Below, one piece after another: positions 33,777 to 46,400 of a DNA stretch of 64,000 nt. The stretch covers positions 91,250 through 155,249 of the forward strand of contig LUCM01006188.1 in NCBI GenBank assembly GCA_008360955.1. The letters are read 5' to 3'. Position numbers and translations under genes: made by a program. Origin of the DNA: Fasciolopsis buskii. Taxonomy: Eukaryota > Platyhelminthes > Trematoda > Plagiorchiida > Fasciolidae. Within the stretch, counting starts at the first letter, position 1. Every line of letters begins with the position of its first letter. The notes below the pieces were generated by a model that ran no database searches, was not told the DNA's origin, and saw only the letters and a list, made by a program, of their open reading frames with translations.

Positions 33777-36700
33777 GTGAGTCATCTGGACGCGTGTTTA
33801 TCACGCTGTTTTTGTTTCCCTACTTGGTACGATCATCACTCGATTATACTGCTTCTCACGGTTTGTATTCGTCAATCAGAGGATTCGAAAGGATGAATAG
33901 TTCTGCGTGCGAAAAGTCATATTCAGAATCACGACACATGTGCAAACCGTATTGATTACGATCACCCTGACAAAGTCATGGAGATGGTATAACCATCGAG
34001 TCAATGAACTGTACGTGTAGGCTTCATGAAGCACGATCTGCTGAATGATGGGACATGCAGTTTTGACCAACCTCTCTCACTTCGGGGTTACAGGTTCGCT
34101 TTTTTCAGTATTTCGATTGGGCTTTGTTATGTCTTTACTAACAATCGTTTGTCAGTACACGTGCGATTATTTTGGGTTGTTTTTGGTTATAATGTGCATT
34201 TTTTTGCTCTGTTTCAAGCACGGGTAATTGGGGAAAGTACAGCGATCCCCGATCTTGTAGGCTAACTGTTGATGTGGGTTTTTGTAGGAGAATCAATTGT
34301 GTATGGGTCAGCGCCGTGGCATGGATGTCTCGCTTAACAGAAAAATGTTCTAATTGGAAGCCCAAAGTTTTTATGCCTCGTAAAAGTTACATGCATAATG
34401 GTATATCTAACAAAAGAGCAAAATCGTTATTTGTTACTAATTACCACAATACCTAGTTTACAATTACAGCAAGAAAGCCAGACGGGAAGATAGGTCGTCA
34501 TATTTCAGATGTGCATTTTTGGTGTAAGTTAGAAATGTAGTTATTCGAAACCGATAATTACACTGTTCATGTTGCTCTAGAAACTTGGGAGTCCTTCCCA
34601 TTTCTGATGGATACGAGGGCGTGCAGGACGATTTAGCTGATAAGCCCAACTTGTACAGATACTAGCCAGTCAGCGCAGACGAAGTAGCTTCAGGCGAGAA
34701 TATGATAACTCATATTCAAAGGTAATAATTTTTTAATTGCAAAAATAGTTATAATGCAATCTTTTTAAACACCGTCTTATTTTTGTTACACCTCACAGTG
34801 CGCGGTGGATATTCTGCCCTTTAGCGGAATCTCACGATTAAGCCAAGGAAAGTTAGGACCAATTTTTACTCCGTGGGCTTAGGCTGATTCAAATTACTGG
34901 GTGTTTGGGATAACAGGATCATCTGATTAGATAGCTGGAGACACAGTGCCGTTCTTGCAATCGGTACCTTTCAGTCGCCACAAATTTCTCGTCGCATCTC
35001 TTTACATTTATTTTCCGGATATTCTTTTGCTTATTGCGTTCTCCCACAAATGTCACGGCCAGGCTGCAACTAGAACAGTCGCAAATCAGTGTAAGGTTTT
35101 AATAACATAACTAAGCTGCACTGGGGATGCCTTAATCCAACTGAAGGCAGGTACCCTTTCACCATTGCAACAGTTGATAATCTCAATGATTGAGATTCGT
35201 GAGCGTTCACTTGGAGGTTAACATTCTTTTGACCGTACGGATCTGTATGCACACAGACAGTAGACAACGTGTACCGTAATGTGAATATATGTCCTCGTAA
35301 GATGTTTGACATTTTGATTGTCGTGGTATATGATCGGATCCAGATAAGCTAAGTGTGACTTCAGTAGACAGGATGGATTAATCAAAGAGCAAGAGTATGA
35401 AAGGCGAGAGCTTTCAGTGTGAAATGGGATGTTCTCTTGTCAGGTCAAATTCGGACATCGCGTTTTCCTTGTCTTCTTCAGCCATCGTCGTCCATTGCTA
35501 CTTTAATCGTGAACTTGGTATTAGTTTTAGTCATGAGAGTATTTTAAATTTGACCGAGTTGTTCCGTAGTCACTATTCTGGGTTCTGAGGAATTTATTAC
35601 CATGCATTGTGTAAACCAAGGAACTTTGTGAGAAAAGAGTGAAGTCTCGTCACTTTGTATTCCGGAAATCGAGGCAGAGAGAGCGGGTGGGGGAGAGCAG
35701 GAGAAAGAGGGAGGGAAATAGAGCACGACAGATAATTCAAACAGACTGTCCTTTTTAATCAACAGTTGACCAACAGTTACTTCCCACAGAATGTTAGTTT
35801 TATTTTTCCACATAAGTGCGGTGATTTGAAGTCGGTAAGTTTTCCCGACGTGCGAAGTGCACAATGCGATTCTTTGAAGAATGTTGCTGTATATTCGCAG
35901 ATTTACAGTCTGTTAATGGTCTCCCAAAAATAGAAACATCGATCCCGGCCAGTTGGTTTTTTCAAGCAGATAACGCCAATCGCAAATGAACCCTGGGAAA
36001 CATGGTTTTTCATGAGATAAAGCTGATAGAATAAGTCAGTCGATCGACTGGCAAGTAACGACTGGTTTGACCTGATAGCCACATTGTTTTTTTCCTAATC
36101 TGCAAACTGTCGGTGGTAGATTTTCTACCCATTCACGATTCGTGGAGGTAAACAAATATGGAGTAGGATTGTGAGTGTCACATTGTTCCAGCAGATCGAT
36201 TTCATTAACTCCAGTCGGGGATCCTGACAGCTCTCGTAAAGTCTGGATGTCTTCATATTCTCAAGATTTTCTCTGTTTGTGCACGTGCTGCACATTGCAG
36301 TGTAACCTGCCGGTAATATTGTTAATCCCAAGGTGTACGAAACCAGAAGAATAGTCTAATCTGTTAGACTCAAGTGACTGTTTTATTCATCAAATACGAT
36401 CACCACCGCCTGTCCCAAAGAGACTGCACCTCGACGTTATGCGGCGCCTTGCGTGCCTTCGTAACCCAACGAGCTATGCAAGATGGCATATCTCAAGCCG
36501 AAGATACAATCATGCCTCGAAGGTCAACGGGTAGAGGCCTGACGAAGTATTCTCCTGGTCCTCCAAGTCGGGGTTGATCTGAGTTAGCAGCTCAGTCAGA
36601 GAAACGGGTGAAAGAATAATTGGTCCAAGTAGATGGGCTTCCATTCAGCCTCTCCCCGCTGCCTTTCGGATTGGTTCTCGTTAGAACCAAAGGCATTAGT

Positions 36701-37413
36701 TGGAAATCCTCATCGTTCTTCTGCTTAGCGACTGCACTCCCTAGTAGTCTTCGTCCAAAAAACTCTCGATGTGTAGCGCAGCACGATGAATTCTATACTG
36801 TATTGGTCTTTGAACAAAATAATCAAGACCACGCTACCCCAACAGGATGGTTAGTAAAATACATGCACCTGCTCAGAGTTCTGGTGCTGCCTTATGCGTG
36901 AAACTTTTGTGTCAAAGACTCGGGTTAGATTTCCCAAGGAAAAGCCCTTCTGCGATGTGGGCAGTCGGGAAGTATCGATTGCCCAAATACCGCCAGCCTC
37001 CTTTCTACAGCGGAACCTAACTAATTTCCGTTCGTCCAAAGTAAGGACCAAGCAAGTTGTCATGAAGAACTGCAGCTTGATGGATTCATCTGATGGCACC
37101 ATTAGTATAAGCAAGCATTTCTTAAACCGAAGTGGTCACTTCACTTAGTTACCTTCAAAATCTGCACATCCAACCAAATAGAGCATCAGACAGACCCAGC
37201 TAGGACTTTTGACACTTCTGAAGTTGATATGCGCTGTCTCCGAAAGACACGTGCATGAACTCACTTTGTAGCCCAGATATAACCTCATTCTCTCACTTTA
37301 CTTTTCTTGTTTCGGGTGGTCCCATTTCGGGCGCTCATGGGCAGACTTCCGTTAGGATCGCTGTGACCATGCGAGTGAAGCGCGCAGTGTTAGGCTGGGA
37401 TGGGTTCTACCCG
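33777..37413 (+). other. Giant intron 4, up to the RTE copy
   Basis: 3.6 kb. It contains a GA-rich strand-biased run (35672-35721) and a stretch 36360-37140 with opposed open frames on both strands (36620-36901 +, 36894-37148 +, 36851-37114 -), which may be an old coding repeat, but I recognise no domain in any frame. Nothing else is supported. Confidence 0.4.
35672..35721 (+). repeat. GA-rich low-complexity run
   Basis: A purine-rich block (gaggcagagagagcgggtgg and gagaaagagggagggaaa) of about 50 bases on the + strand. Confidence 0.8.
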
Positions 37414-37795
37414 CAGGCCACACAGCATTCGCATCACTGACTTCGGTTCTTAGCCATATCCATCTTTGTCTCCAAAACACAACTCACCTCATCTCTTAGG
37501 TCCCAACCAAGAAGGTGGGAACCACCAACCGAGGCCAAAATGGACGCTAACTTCCTCATACCTCTACGCCAAGTCATAGCCTGACCGCTATGTCACTTCT
37601 TCCAGCCTTGACCAGCACGTGCAAGATCGCGAGCAAGTAGACGAAGGTCAGACATAAGCAGTACGTGTCAAAACCACCCAAGACTATTTAGAGCGATTAT
37701 TTAAGTCAGAGGACGACTGTCTGCACCCAATACATGACGACGCACCTGGTCATTGCTCACTCAGTGTTCCCACCAGACTCGAGCAATGCTTCGAA
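37414..37795 (-). repeat. Long inverted repeat, right copy (partner 16545-16926)
   Basis: Reverse complement of the RTE tail at 16545-16926, about 99% identical over 382 bases. It shares even the in-frame stops (for example in the segment after SRPLT and after GWKK), so both come from one already broken source. Similarity ends at gtgtggcctg on the element's 3' side in both. Confidence 0.85.
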
Positions 37796-37809
37796 GACAC
37801 ATTTGTAGC

Positions 37810-38530
37810 TATTGGCGATTTAGTCGATTTGGGTCCACCGCTGACTAAAAGAGGGCGGACGCCAAGTGGCGTGCCGGCGATTAGAACGTTTGAAATTCGC
37901 ACTAGCGAGAAACAGTTGATAGTCCGAGCACGAGGCCAGCAACCATCGTCTATTTTCCGTACAACAGCAGTCGAGACCAAAGGAGCCTAGATGGGCCTCG
38001 TTCGAGGACAGCCGAACTCCTCGAGCAGTAATGTCCTCTGCCAAGACCACGATGTCACTCCGCCTTGCTGTGCATGAGAGGTCGTGCAACTTTTGATAGG
38101 TGTCTTTGATTGCATCTGGGCTGCAATCTGTTGGTACGTACGCTGAGACAACAAACAAGTTATGTCTATCAGAGCGACGATTTTTTACTCTGCATGAACC
38201 TCCAGGTCTCACTGTGCATAGTCGGCTGTCGACTGAGATCTAGTCAAGTAGTGCAGCCTCAGCCCTCTCACTGAAAGCCACATCAACCCCAGCAACATCA
38301 GAGGCCGTAGACTCAGGGTCTCTAGAAAGACGCAAATGAAACTTCACGAAAGGTGTAGATGGGAATTTCAGTCGGGTAGCGGATGCGGTCTGCAATGAGA
38401 GTCTCTTGGATACAACACATGTGGATGTCTGTGGTCTGCAATTCGCGAACTAAAAACCCCTATTGAACTACATGCATGTGTTCGCACATTGAAGGTGGCT
38501 AGTTTGAAGGGGCATCGAGGACGAAGAAAT
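37810..38530 (-). pseudogene. AP-type endonuclease of the RTE-like element
   Basis: Read on the - strand, the early part (38515-38215) shows LATFNVRTH, then ELQTTDIHMCCIQET with ADRIRYPTEIPIYTFREVSF, the start of an APE domain with its catalytic Asn and Glu (FNVRT, QET). The open frame 38212-37820 continues NLFVVSAYVPTDCSPDAIKD, then SDIVVLAEDITARGVRLSSN (the family's GD.NA.VG active-site segment, here damaged to AEDITARG), LLASCSDYQLFLASANFKRS and TWRPPSFSQRWTQID, where the last Asp precedes the H of the SDH/DH motif. Broken by stops in the first half and by the damaged GDMNA site. Confidence 0.78.
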
Positions 38531-39179
38531 GCATCAGTCGGCGAAGTCGGTTCGGTAAAATTTGGATGCTACCTGCGGGGCGACGCGAGAGAACAAGAAC
38601 AGGACTTATGTCAGTGGCACTGCCGCTAGCGTAACCGACCGCAGTTCCAGAAAAATCTAAAGACTTATGTGAAGAAAAGGGAAAAAACAGTTATGTATGA
38701 TCAAGGTCCCGATCGCAAGTTAGAGACCAGTCAGAAACGTTCGTTCGTCGATCAGTCATATTCATGTTTGTGTGCTCCGTGGGCTGTTGTACTATTCGAT
38801 CACCCAGTCCAGAGCAAGCCTTTTTATTCCAGGATGCACTTCTGGACTTTGCACAGTCAAGTGCTTTCTGCAGAATAGCAAAATCATTTCAGACGAACTG
38901 GTTGCCAGTTGATCAGTTCATACGCTTCTTTTGGAAAACCTTGGGGGGTCAGTGGGATACAACAAGGGGCAATGGCCTTATTTGGATGACGGGTCACACT
39001 CGCTACGTCGAAGTGCCACCAGCGGGCCTGAACCCACCTTATTCACGGCTAGCTGCATAGATGATGACCGTTCCCTTATCCGCAACCCAGGGACGGGCCC
39101 AGTGACAAGCAGCTCCGTCCTGAGACTGCGCATTGTGCGCTCAACGGACGTTGTGGTGTGCTCTATGCTCAACTTTGCT
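38531..39179 (+). other. Between two RTE copies, possible coding remains
   Basis: Open frames 38764-39060 and 38931-39185 (+) may be the N-terminal half of the + strand RTE copy that follows (a piece like VLRLRIVRSTDVVV sits where the endonuclease start would be), but are too decayed for a firm reading. Confidence 0.35.
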
Positions 39180-39299
39180 ACTTAGCAAAGATGGAAATGG
39201 CACATCGAAGGCCGATTCTTTGCCCCAGACGGTCGGGCCCACAACGAAGACCTCCTCACCCAAGTTTGTTCTGGTGACAGACCGTTTCTGGCAAACCAG

Positions 39300-39835
39300 T
39301 TTTTGCTATAGAAAGCGATATCGACTTTCTTGGTGCCCTCCTTCGCCTTCACGGCGTTGGACTCAGTCTGATCACATTGTCATTAGTCATCGGTGACGTG
39401 GGTCAATCGAGGATTGTCGATCGTTCTGGTCCTAAGATCATCCTTTGTTACTTGCTCGCTCCCGTGGTCACACCAGCACGAAAACCACGTCATGTACAGC
39501 TGATTCTTGATGATTACCTCCGACTTCAATTCCAGTCGGAATTTTCAGTGCAGACGCCGTCTCGAAAAAATGCCCAGGATCCGAGCAAACACTGGAAGCA
39601 GATCAAACAAGCCCTGCGTTCCGCAGCAACCACCACACAGGACTCCTTGTCACGAAAACCTCAGAAACGGTGGATATCGTCAACTTCAGTTTTCCTGGTA
39701 GATGCTCGCAGATCCGTCCCCTTGAATGCCGAGTTCGTGCTCACGGCGATCACTCACTGGAGTTCACCACAGGAAGTGGTGTTCTTCAGAGTTGAACTCT
39801 TTCACCCTTTCTTCTTAATTTTGTCAGTGAGATGA
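39300..39835 (+). pseudogene. RTE endonuclease C-terminus and linker
   Basis: The segment WCPPSPSRRWTQSDHIVISH corresponds to TW..P.....QIDHI....RW in RTE-type endonucleases; the last catalytic residues are the D and H of the DHI motif. This copy reads the DH intact but with Q-S-D instead of Q-I-D. In the linker, a frame from 39377 to 39835 is open for 152 codons. The next expected part, the RT start, is missing. Confidence 0.65.
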
Positions 39836-40053
39836 TTGTGGAGGTAGTCCTTTCCTCAGGTGATAATAGTAACATTGGCATTTGTTGCCTGACTTAATGT
39901 ACGGAAGACGTTGTACTACTGAATGAGGACCCAAGTAAGTTGCCGGTTTTTCCCGATCGTCTGAACTTTAGTATAGATATTTTCAACAGTTTTGAATAGT
40001 GATGTATTTTGCAGCCCAAGTTGGGATTTTTCAAGCTCTTATAAACACCGATT

Positions 40054-40141
40054 TTGGCGTTTAGATCGCAAACGTTTCATCCTCAGCCGAGATTATATTA
40101 TCAGTGCATTGATGATGAAATGTTTGCGATCTAAACGCCAA
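40054..40141. repeat. Near-perfect hairpin (28-base arms)
   Basis: Left arm 40054-40081 begins ttggcgtttagatcgcaaac and right arm 40114-40141 ends atcgcaaacatttcatc when complemented; 27 of 28 positions pair, with a single c/t mismatch. The loop is 32 bases. It interrupts the RTE fragment at 39180-40448, between linker and late RT segment. No tRNA-like or known snRNA features. Confidence 0.8.
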
Positions 40142-40205
40142 GCTCAGTGCTCACAAAACTTGATATGCCTTTTATGTCTTCGAAATGTAAAATGGTGTTG
40201 CTGGA

Positions 40206-40448
40206 GTGAATTGTCTCAAAGCCAAACCTTGTTCTTTCAGGGAACAATTGGATGAGGTGAGTAAATTTAGTTACTTGGGTAGCTGTATCTCACCCGATGA
40301 TCACATGTCGGATGAGGTGTCTTCGCGCACACAGAAAGCCCGATTGGCATTTGCTAATTCGGGGCATCTGTGGCGTCGGCATGGCATCCGGTTATCGATC
40401 AAAGCCCGAATATACGCCGCATTGTGCGCTATTATTCGAGGCAGGTAA
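40206..40448 (+). pseudogene. Late reverse transcriptase segment of the RTE-like element
   Basis: The segment that follows the catalytic palm in RTE-like RTs: preceded by a readable KCKMVLLEW-like stretch, then EVSKFSYLGSCISPDDHMSD (the family's V..F.YLGS.IS..G...DE), then RTQKARLAFANSGHLWRRHG (RI.KAR.AF..L...W) and RLSIKARIYAALCA (.L..K.R.Y...V...LLYG). The frame stops at 40446-40448, just before the position of the LLYG.ETW motif. Clearly part of the same decayed element as 39300-39835. Confidence 0.72.
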
Positions 40449-43400
40449 TGATTGGAAGATGGCTGGAAGTAACTAGGCGTTGGCATAACTCCAACCAGTA
40501 GATTGGCTCGTGTAGGTCTAGTTAAACCATCGGACTGGGGTCCACGAGATCCCCTCAATTAATGGTTGGAAATAATAAGTGGTTTGGCTTAGTGCCGCAG
40601 TCAACGACATTCTTGTATTCGAGACCTTTTTTCTTCTGTATAGTTCTTCCACTTACTATTTTTCAGTCGATCTCCCATTATTCCCCGTTCTTTTTCTCGT
40701 TGAGCAGATGTTGCTGTGAAGCAGCAACCAAAACCAGGGCACGTCGGAGCAAGGTGAATAGTTGTACAAACTGAACTGGACTGAACAACCGCTGAATTAG
40801 CCCTTCCTTTACTCCCGGGAAAATACCGGAAGCTTAATCGTTAATGCACATAAGCGTTATCAATATGTCGGTGGTATTATCGCCAGGTGGGAAAATGTCA
40901 CATATAAGGCTCCATTGTGCAGCCGTCGCAAAATTTTGACGGTGACAAGGTGTAATTGATACTCTGATCACCCCGCTCCACACCTGACACGTTGAAGTTG
41001 TCAATGCAGACTGTTAAGTGGTATGGTGGGTTTGTTGTTGCGGTTGATTTCGCCAAACCGTAGAATCATCCGTCGGAAGAGAATTCAAATAAATGCATGA
41101 AACGTTGGATTCCAAAGCTGCACGGTTTTCGGTCCACAGTCGAAAGTACTTGATCAACTGTAATATATCTCACCAAAAATCCAATCATATCTATGTGGAA
41201 GTGATTACCCTAAGATATCGAACCTCAAACGGAAATTTTGAATACTGCTAAACGTTTAACATAGTAAAAGTTATTCCCCGGAGGTTGCCTAAATTCCCAC
41301 ATTCTCGGCTTTCGGATTGTTCCGAAACACTCTTATCATTTCCTGTTAACTCTCTAGATTCGACGTTATTGCTAACATAGATGTTGCTTTTCCCCCTACT
41401 GGATTCTCCAAGATAAAAACATACATGTGATAAGGAACCAAGCAGTTCGTAATTTTATTTCCAAACTTGTGCAATGCGTACGCGAACGTTCAAAAAAAGT
41501 GCAGTAGTAAGAAAGTAATTAATAACATTCATAAAAGGACAGATTGTATTCTAAGCCGTGCGGCTAAATGCTGTAATCGACTAAGTTTCTCTTAGATTTT
41601 CTACTCTTGGTGCATAATCTCTCCGGTTTGCATATTAACGACACGTAGACAAAAACAACTGGACCATTTATGCATCTCAAGCTGGTCTGTTTAAAAGTAC
41701 TAACCAGGCAGTATTCCGTTCGCTTTACTGGCGTCCAGGAAAGAGGGGAAATAAAACAATGTCCTTGCCATGCTTCTGTATTCTATGACTGTGACAGATT
41801 GACCCAAAAGATAGAAGGCAGAGCCATGTGAAATTCTAATTCTGATGTCTAAAACTCATCGGTACAATATCCGTCTGAAATGACTTGTGCGGCTGGTAGC
41901 CGGTGAGCAGTATACCTCCGCAAGGCTAAGTAGCAACTTTCTGGTTGCTGTTGTTTCTGCCTTTGCTCATCTTTTTTTGTTACATAAACAGACGTTTTGT
42001 GAAATGATTCCCGAACCGGGAATTGCATTAGATGATGAAATTAATTGAACCAAAACAATATTAGATAGGCGCTGCTAGGACTGTGGTCACTCGTGATCCA
42101 AACCCCTCGCGCCATATATAGTTGGGTAGAAATCCAACCGTTTGAAAAGTTACACATTTCATCTCTTTACGAACTGATGCTGTGATACCGCTGGGGTCAC
42201 ACCAATAAGGATAGCGTGATCAGATCCGGGATTTTTGTGTGTAATGTCGTATGCTGTGAAATGTCGAAAAGTAATGCCGGCGTGTTCCGAAATTTGCGGG
42301 CTGACGTTCGGAATGATTTCGCTGTACATGTCCTTAGCTAATCAGATGAGTGTTCGGTTCTCAAAGTACTGGCAACTTAGCAAATCGTGTGCTCAATGCT
42401 TGTATAACCATCGATTGGATTACTTTTTCTTCACATTTCCTGACTTTGTACTGGTAAGAACAGTGTATGTCTGATCACTTGTCACGCCGCGCAGCAGATC
42501 AGAAAACTTGCCATGGAAATGGACTTATCGCGGTTAGAGTTTTGAATATTCAATACAACAGTTCAGAATAGTTTCTGATACCTATGATGTCAGCAAGAAG
42601 AAAGGCAGATATTCTTTTACTTCCGGAAAATTTTGTATCCTTAGACAACAAACATGGACCTGAAGCGTTTCTTCTCACTTGTAATCAAAGATTTCAAAAA
42701 TCCTACCAATAATACCTTCCTTTCTACACTAGCTGTTATTCTAATTCATCTTTCTTTATGAATAAACTTTTAGCCGTCATGTACTCGTGCTCCCGTGAGC
42801 ACTTTTCCTTGAATGTTAATCTAAACCATGAGCCTGCCAATTAGGTCATCGATTCCCGACGTAAAAAATTCACGCGGTCTTGAAGTATGCGGTGTAAATA
42901 ATATTGATTTTTGTCTAAAATAAATCCTTGAGCCTGTGGCTGTAGAAAACAATGATTAAATGCTCATTGTATGTCCCTGTTTACTTAATTAGTGCATACT
43001 TTTCCACTTGACATTAATAGCGTTTTTAAAGCACGGTCTTAGTTACATCCCGATTGCCGGCTTTCATTTTTCTACTGTAAGGGATGTGTTTCAAACCCTT
43101 GTTAACTGTTCTGTGAATGGGGTAATGTGGATTGGAATCTGACACCGTATACAAGCAGGACTAATTTAAAAGTGGTTTAAACATAGCAGATAATTCCACG
43201 GTAAGAAACGACGCTAACGACATGGATGCGAAAGGGAGGGAACACGACAGGTCTGGTGATAGTCGCGCATACGCGTCGCCAACAAAGGTATACGTTTGGT
43301 CCTTAACTAAAAATAGGTTTGTTCACAGTTGTCCCTGGCCGGCTACATCACTGTTGCTCCTGGTAATCTGCGTCTATTTCTTTTGATTTCCTTCGTATCT

Positions 43401-46400
43401 TGATGACATACTCGGCTGAGGTTTGAGAGGATATGGGGTAATGTCAGACTAAATGATTCAACCACCTCATTACGGTCTCACTTTTTCCATGTTTTTGTAA
43501 CGTCTCTTCCAGCCCATCCATCATCCCGAAAGTACGTTAGAAGCCTAGGGAATCACATATGGTCACAATTCTGTCAGTGATAAAAATTGAAATAAAGCTA
43601 TCGTCAACTGCAGTCGAGTGAAGGCAACTAGTATTACAATTCCTATACTTGAGTAAACATGATGCAAAAGTCCTCACATTATCAGTTGCTGCTCGCAATG
43701 CTGAAATTTAGTCATTATCAGCATTTATCTTAACTGACATCAAAATCTTTTCTTGCCCCTTTGGTGAACTAATGTATACCAACGCTTGGATATGCCTGTC
43801 ACAATTTCAAGGTGGTTACCAGTGGTTGGTCACCGCCGAGGTTGGCTGAAAGACGAATTGTGTCACACTTGATCAAAATCAGCTCTAATGTTTTCTTCTA
43901 AAATTTTACGTAGTCTTGAAAATTCATTTCGTAATTTGTTTCTGTAATCAATCTTGAAGTGATTTCGTATGAAACTGTGCTGTGTAACAGGTGTTCAAGA
44001 CTTGAATAATGATTACAGAACGGAAGCCGCTTACACAAGGAGAGCATGATGAGTTGGACAATTTTACGGTTTTCGCATATACAACGGAGAAAACTAGTGA
44101 TTGTTCCTTTGTTTCTTATAGTTCTGGTAGTCTGTCGTGCTCGCCGGTGTGTTTCTGTCTCACTCCCTCTCTCTCTCACACACAGTGGAGAGTAGTGCCA
44201 AATCACTGTCTGCTGTTGTTTCCATTACTTACATGTGCACAGCCTCTTTTCAGCTGAGGCCATTGGTTACTAATTCTAACCAAATAGCTAGGTCAGAAAA
44301 GTGGATTCAGACCGGTAAAATTAATATAAATCAAAAGAGGAATGGGAAACAAGTGGCTAACTATACGGAAGGTTATAGATTCAATTCTACCTGGTAAGGC
44401 ACCAGTTTTGTAAAACAGTTTGTTGTTCTGCGGAACGCACCACACGTAATGAAAAGTTGTCATTCTGACCACCACACCACTACACTGAACCTGTCTGATC
44501 TCATGCAATTTATTCCAAGTGATAGCAACATCTGGACATTTCGAGGCAGCTCAGTTTGTATTACAGGTACAGGTGTAGTAATGACCCAAATTCTGGTCAA
44601 GTGTGTGTGGATGATCACCTGGCCGACAGACAGCTGGCAAAGCATCCAAGACCGTCAGATTACGAATTAGTTACTATACCGTTTTGTGGCTAATAAGCAA
44701 AATTAGGGCAAGAAAAACTCGTAGAGTGAACTTACCAGGCAGTTCCAAAAAGCTGGTAGCCAAGGTCATTTATGTGGCATTTTCCCATTCTCGTATCCCG
44801 GGCCGATCAGTTATCTTGTAATATGAGCATTCCTACTCTTTAGAGAGACTCGATGAACAGTTATCAAAACCCAGGTAAGCTTTACTGGGGATCGGTAAGT
44901 CATGCAATGGTACTGTAGGAATTAAAGAAAGGGCGAACTTGTCTAGCATCAGATAAATGTCCGAACGATCAGGAACCAGGATCGATGGTGAAACAATCGG
45001 ATGCGAGCGATCCAGCTACTCCAGTGTGAAGATTTCATCCCATTGGAACACAGTGGCTAGTTGAATCAGCTGATCGCAAGCAGTTAGTCAATTAACGAGT
45101 GTTGTATCTATGGTCACTCAGTATATTCTTTGAACCCTGCTTTTTACACTGATAAACGAACTATGTATCACTCAACTCGGAAAAATATGGATGTTTTTCT
45201 GTTGCCCGGACGGCAGTTGCTGCAATGCACAGTATGCACAATTAAGTATTGTTTCATATATGAAAACCAGTAATACTTTTCAAAGCTAGACGTTTTCATT
45301 CCGATCAGGACAGTCGACTCTTCCCCTGTGCATAGCATCATCTGAGAAGGTTTGTCGACGAGCCATCCATTGTAATTTGCAGCATTTGGAGCCATTCTTT
45401 TTCCACACACGTAGACTTCACAAACTGAACACGATCTATCTGTGAAATATCCGGTGCCTCATTTAAGATTGACATTACCCTATAAAATTCAGTTCGAGGT
45501 TTTTACTTGAAAGTGCTGAAGTTAAATCTGTATCGGTGCTCACGTTGCCAAACATTAAGGTAACCACCATTCCAGTAAAGTTAAGGCTAGATTAATGTAC
45601 ACTTCATGCGGCACCAAGAATTGGGTGTAATAAGTCGCATCTGTGCGCATCAAATCAAAAGTAAGGTGGGATTGATCCGCCGAGTTTTTTTATACTGGAC
45701 CTATTTCTGATCACGTAAGCTCCCGCCAAGATAATGAGCATTCATGGAAGTGGTTCCTATTCTGACGTTAATGATAAATGTGCCAGAATCAAGTGGCTAT
45801 AATAAAGAGTAAGCGAGTGGCGATATTTGTTAGACCTAATTTTATCATTAAGAAAGTAAGCCCTCATCATACAACCGATTTATCGCTTGCATGAAAAATA
45901 TGAGCAGAAGCCAATTACTGCTGACCACCTCAGAGCTAATCAAACGGTCTTTTGGTTATCACAGATCCCGATATAATCCACGATGTGATTGGCTGCGAAA
46001 GTGAAACACGTTGCATTATAAGTTTATAACATAGATAATGGACATGAAATGATCAACAGGTCCGGTCGACCCACTTGTGTGTTCTAAGTCGACAGCAAAA
46101 CTGTGAGTGGTTTTCCGGTTAGCACCAGCTAGAAGATAATTTTGAAGTCCGACATTTACTTTCGGCGTGGTGAGTGTATCGTCTGTTGAATCACCAAGTC
46201 AAGATTCCAAATTAAAGGTTAACATTGGGCAGCTGACACCGATCGATACGCCGATAAGAAAAGCCACTCAAATCGACTGGGCCAATGGACGTTTGGGAAA
46301 ACGCTCCTTAGTACCGAGTCTCGTCTTTTGATCCGGAATAGTGGGTGTTTGCGGACAACTGGTGTACCGTAATAAAAAATCCTTGCAATAATAACGAGGT

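Larger units (their letters stand above)
37414..38530 (-). mobile_element. RTE-like LINE with endonuclease joined to 3' tail (RT deleted)
   Basis: On the - strand a nearly whole AP endonuclease (about 38530 to 37815) runs almost directly into the element's C-terminal tail (37795 to 37414). The whole reverse transcriptase, normally some 2 kb, is missing between them. The 3' tail is about 99% identical to the inverted copy at 16545-16926 and ends at the same base. An internally deleted LINE of this size could have moved only with help from an active relative. Host context: giant intron, antisense. Confidence 0.78.
39180..40448 (+). mobile_element. RTE-like LINE, fragmented copy on the + strand
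   Basis: It reads, in changing frames: endonuclease end (FCYRKRYRLSWCPPSPSRRW, TQSDHIVISHR, WRGSIEDCRSFWS) at about 39300-39430, then the linker that follows the endonuclease in RTE-like elements (KPRHVQLILDDYLRLQFQSE, then HWKQIKQALRSAATTTQDSL, SRKPQKRWISS) to 39835, then after a break the late RT segment EQLDEVSKFSYLGSCISPDD, SSRTQKARLAFANSGHLWRR, HGIRLSIKARIYAALCA at 40206-40448. The catalytic palm of the RT is missing. A hairpin sits exactly in the gap (40054-40141). Same broad type as, but opposite in strand to, the copy at 37414-38530. Confidence 0.75.

Noticed and set aside
33719..33955. A whole gene in the frame 33719-33955
   Set aside because: Only the first 60 bases look coding; after the gtgagt the reading becomes hydrophobic and intron-like.
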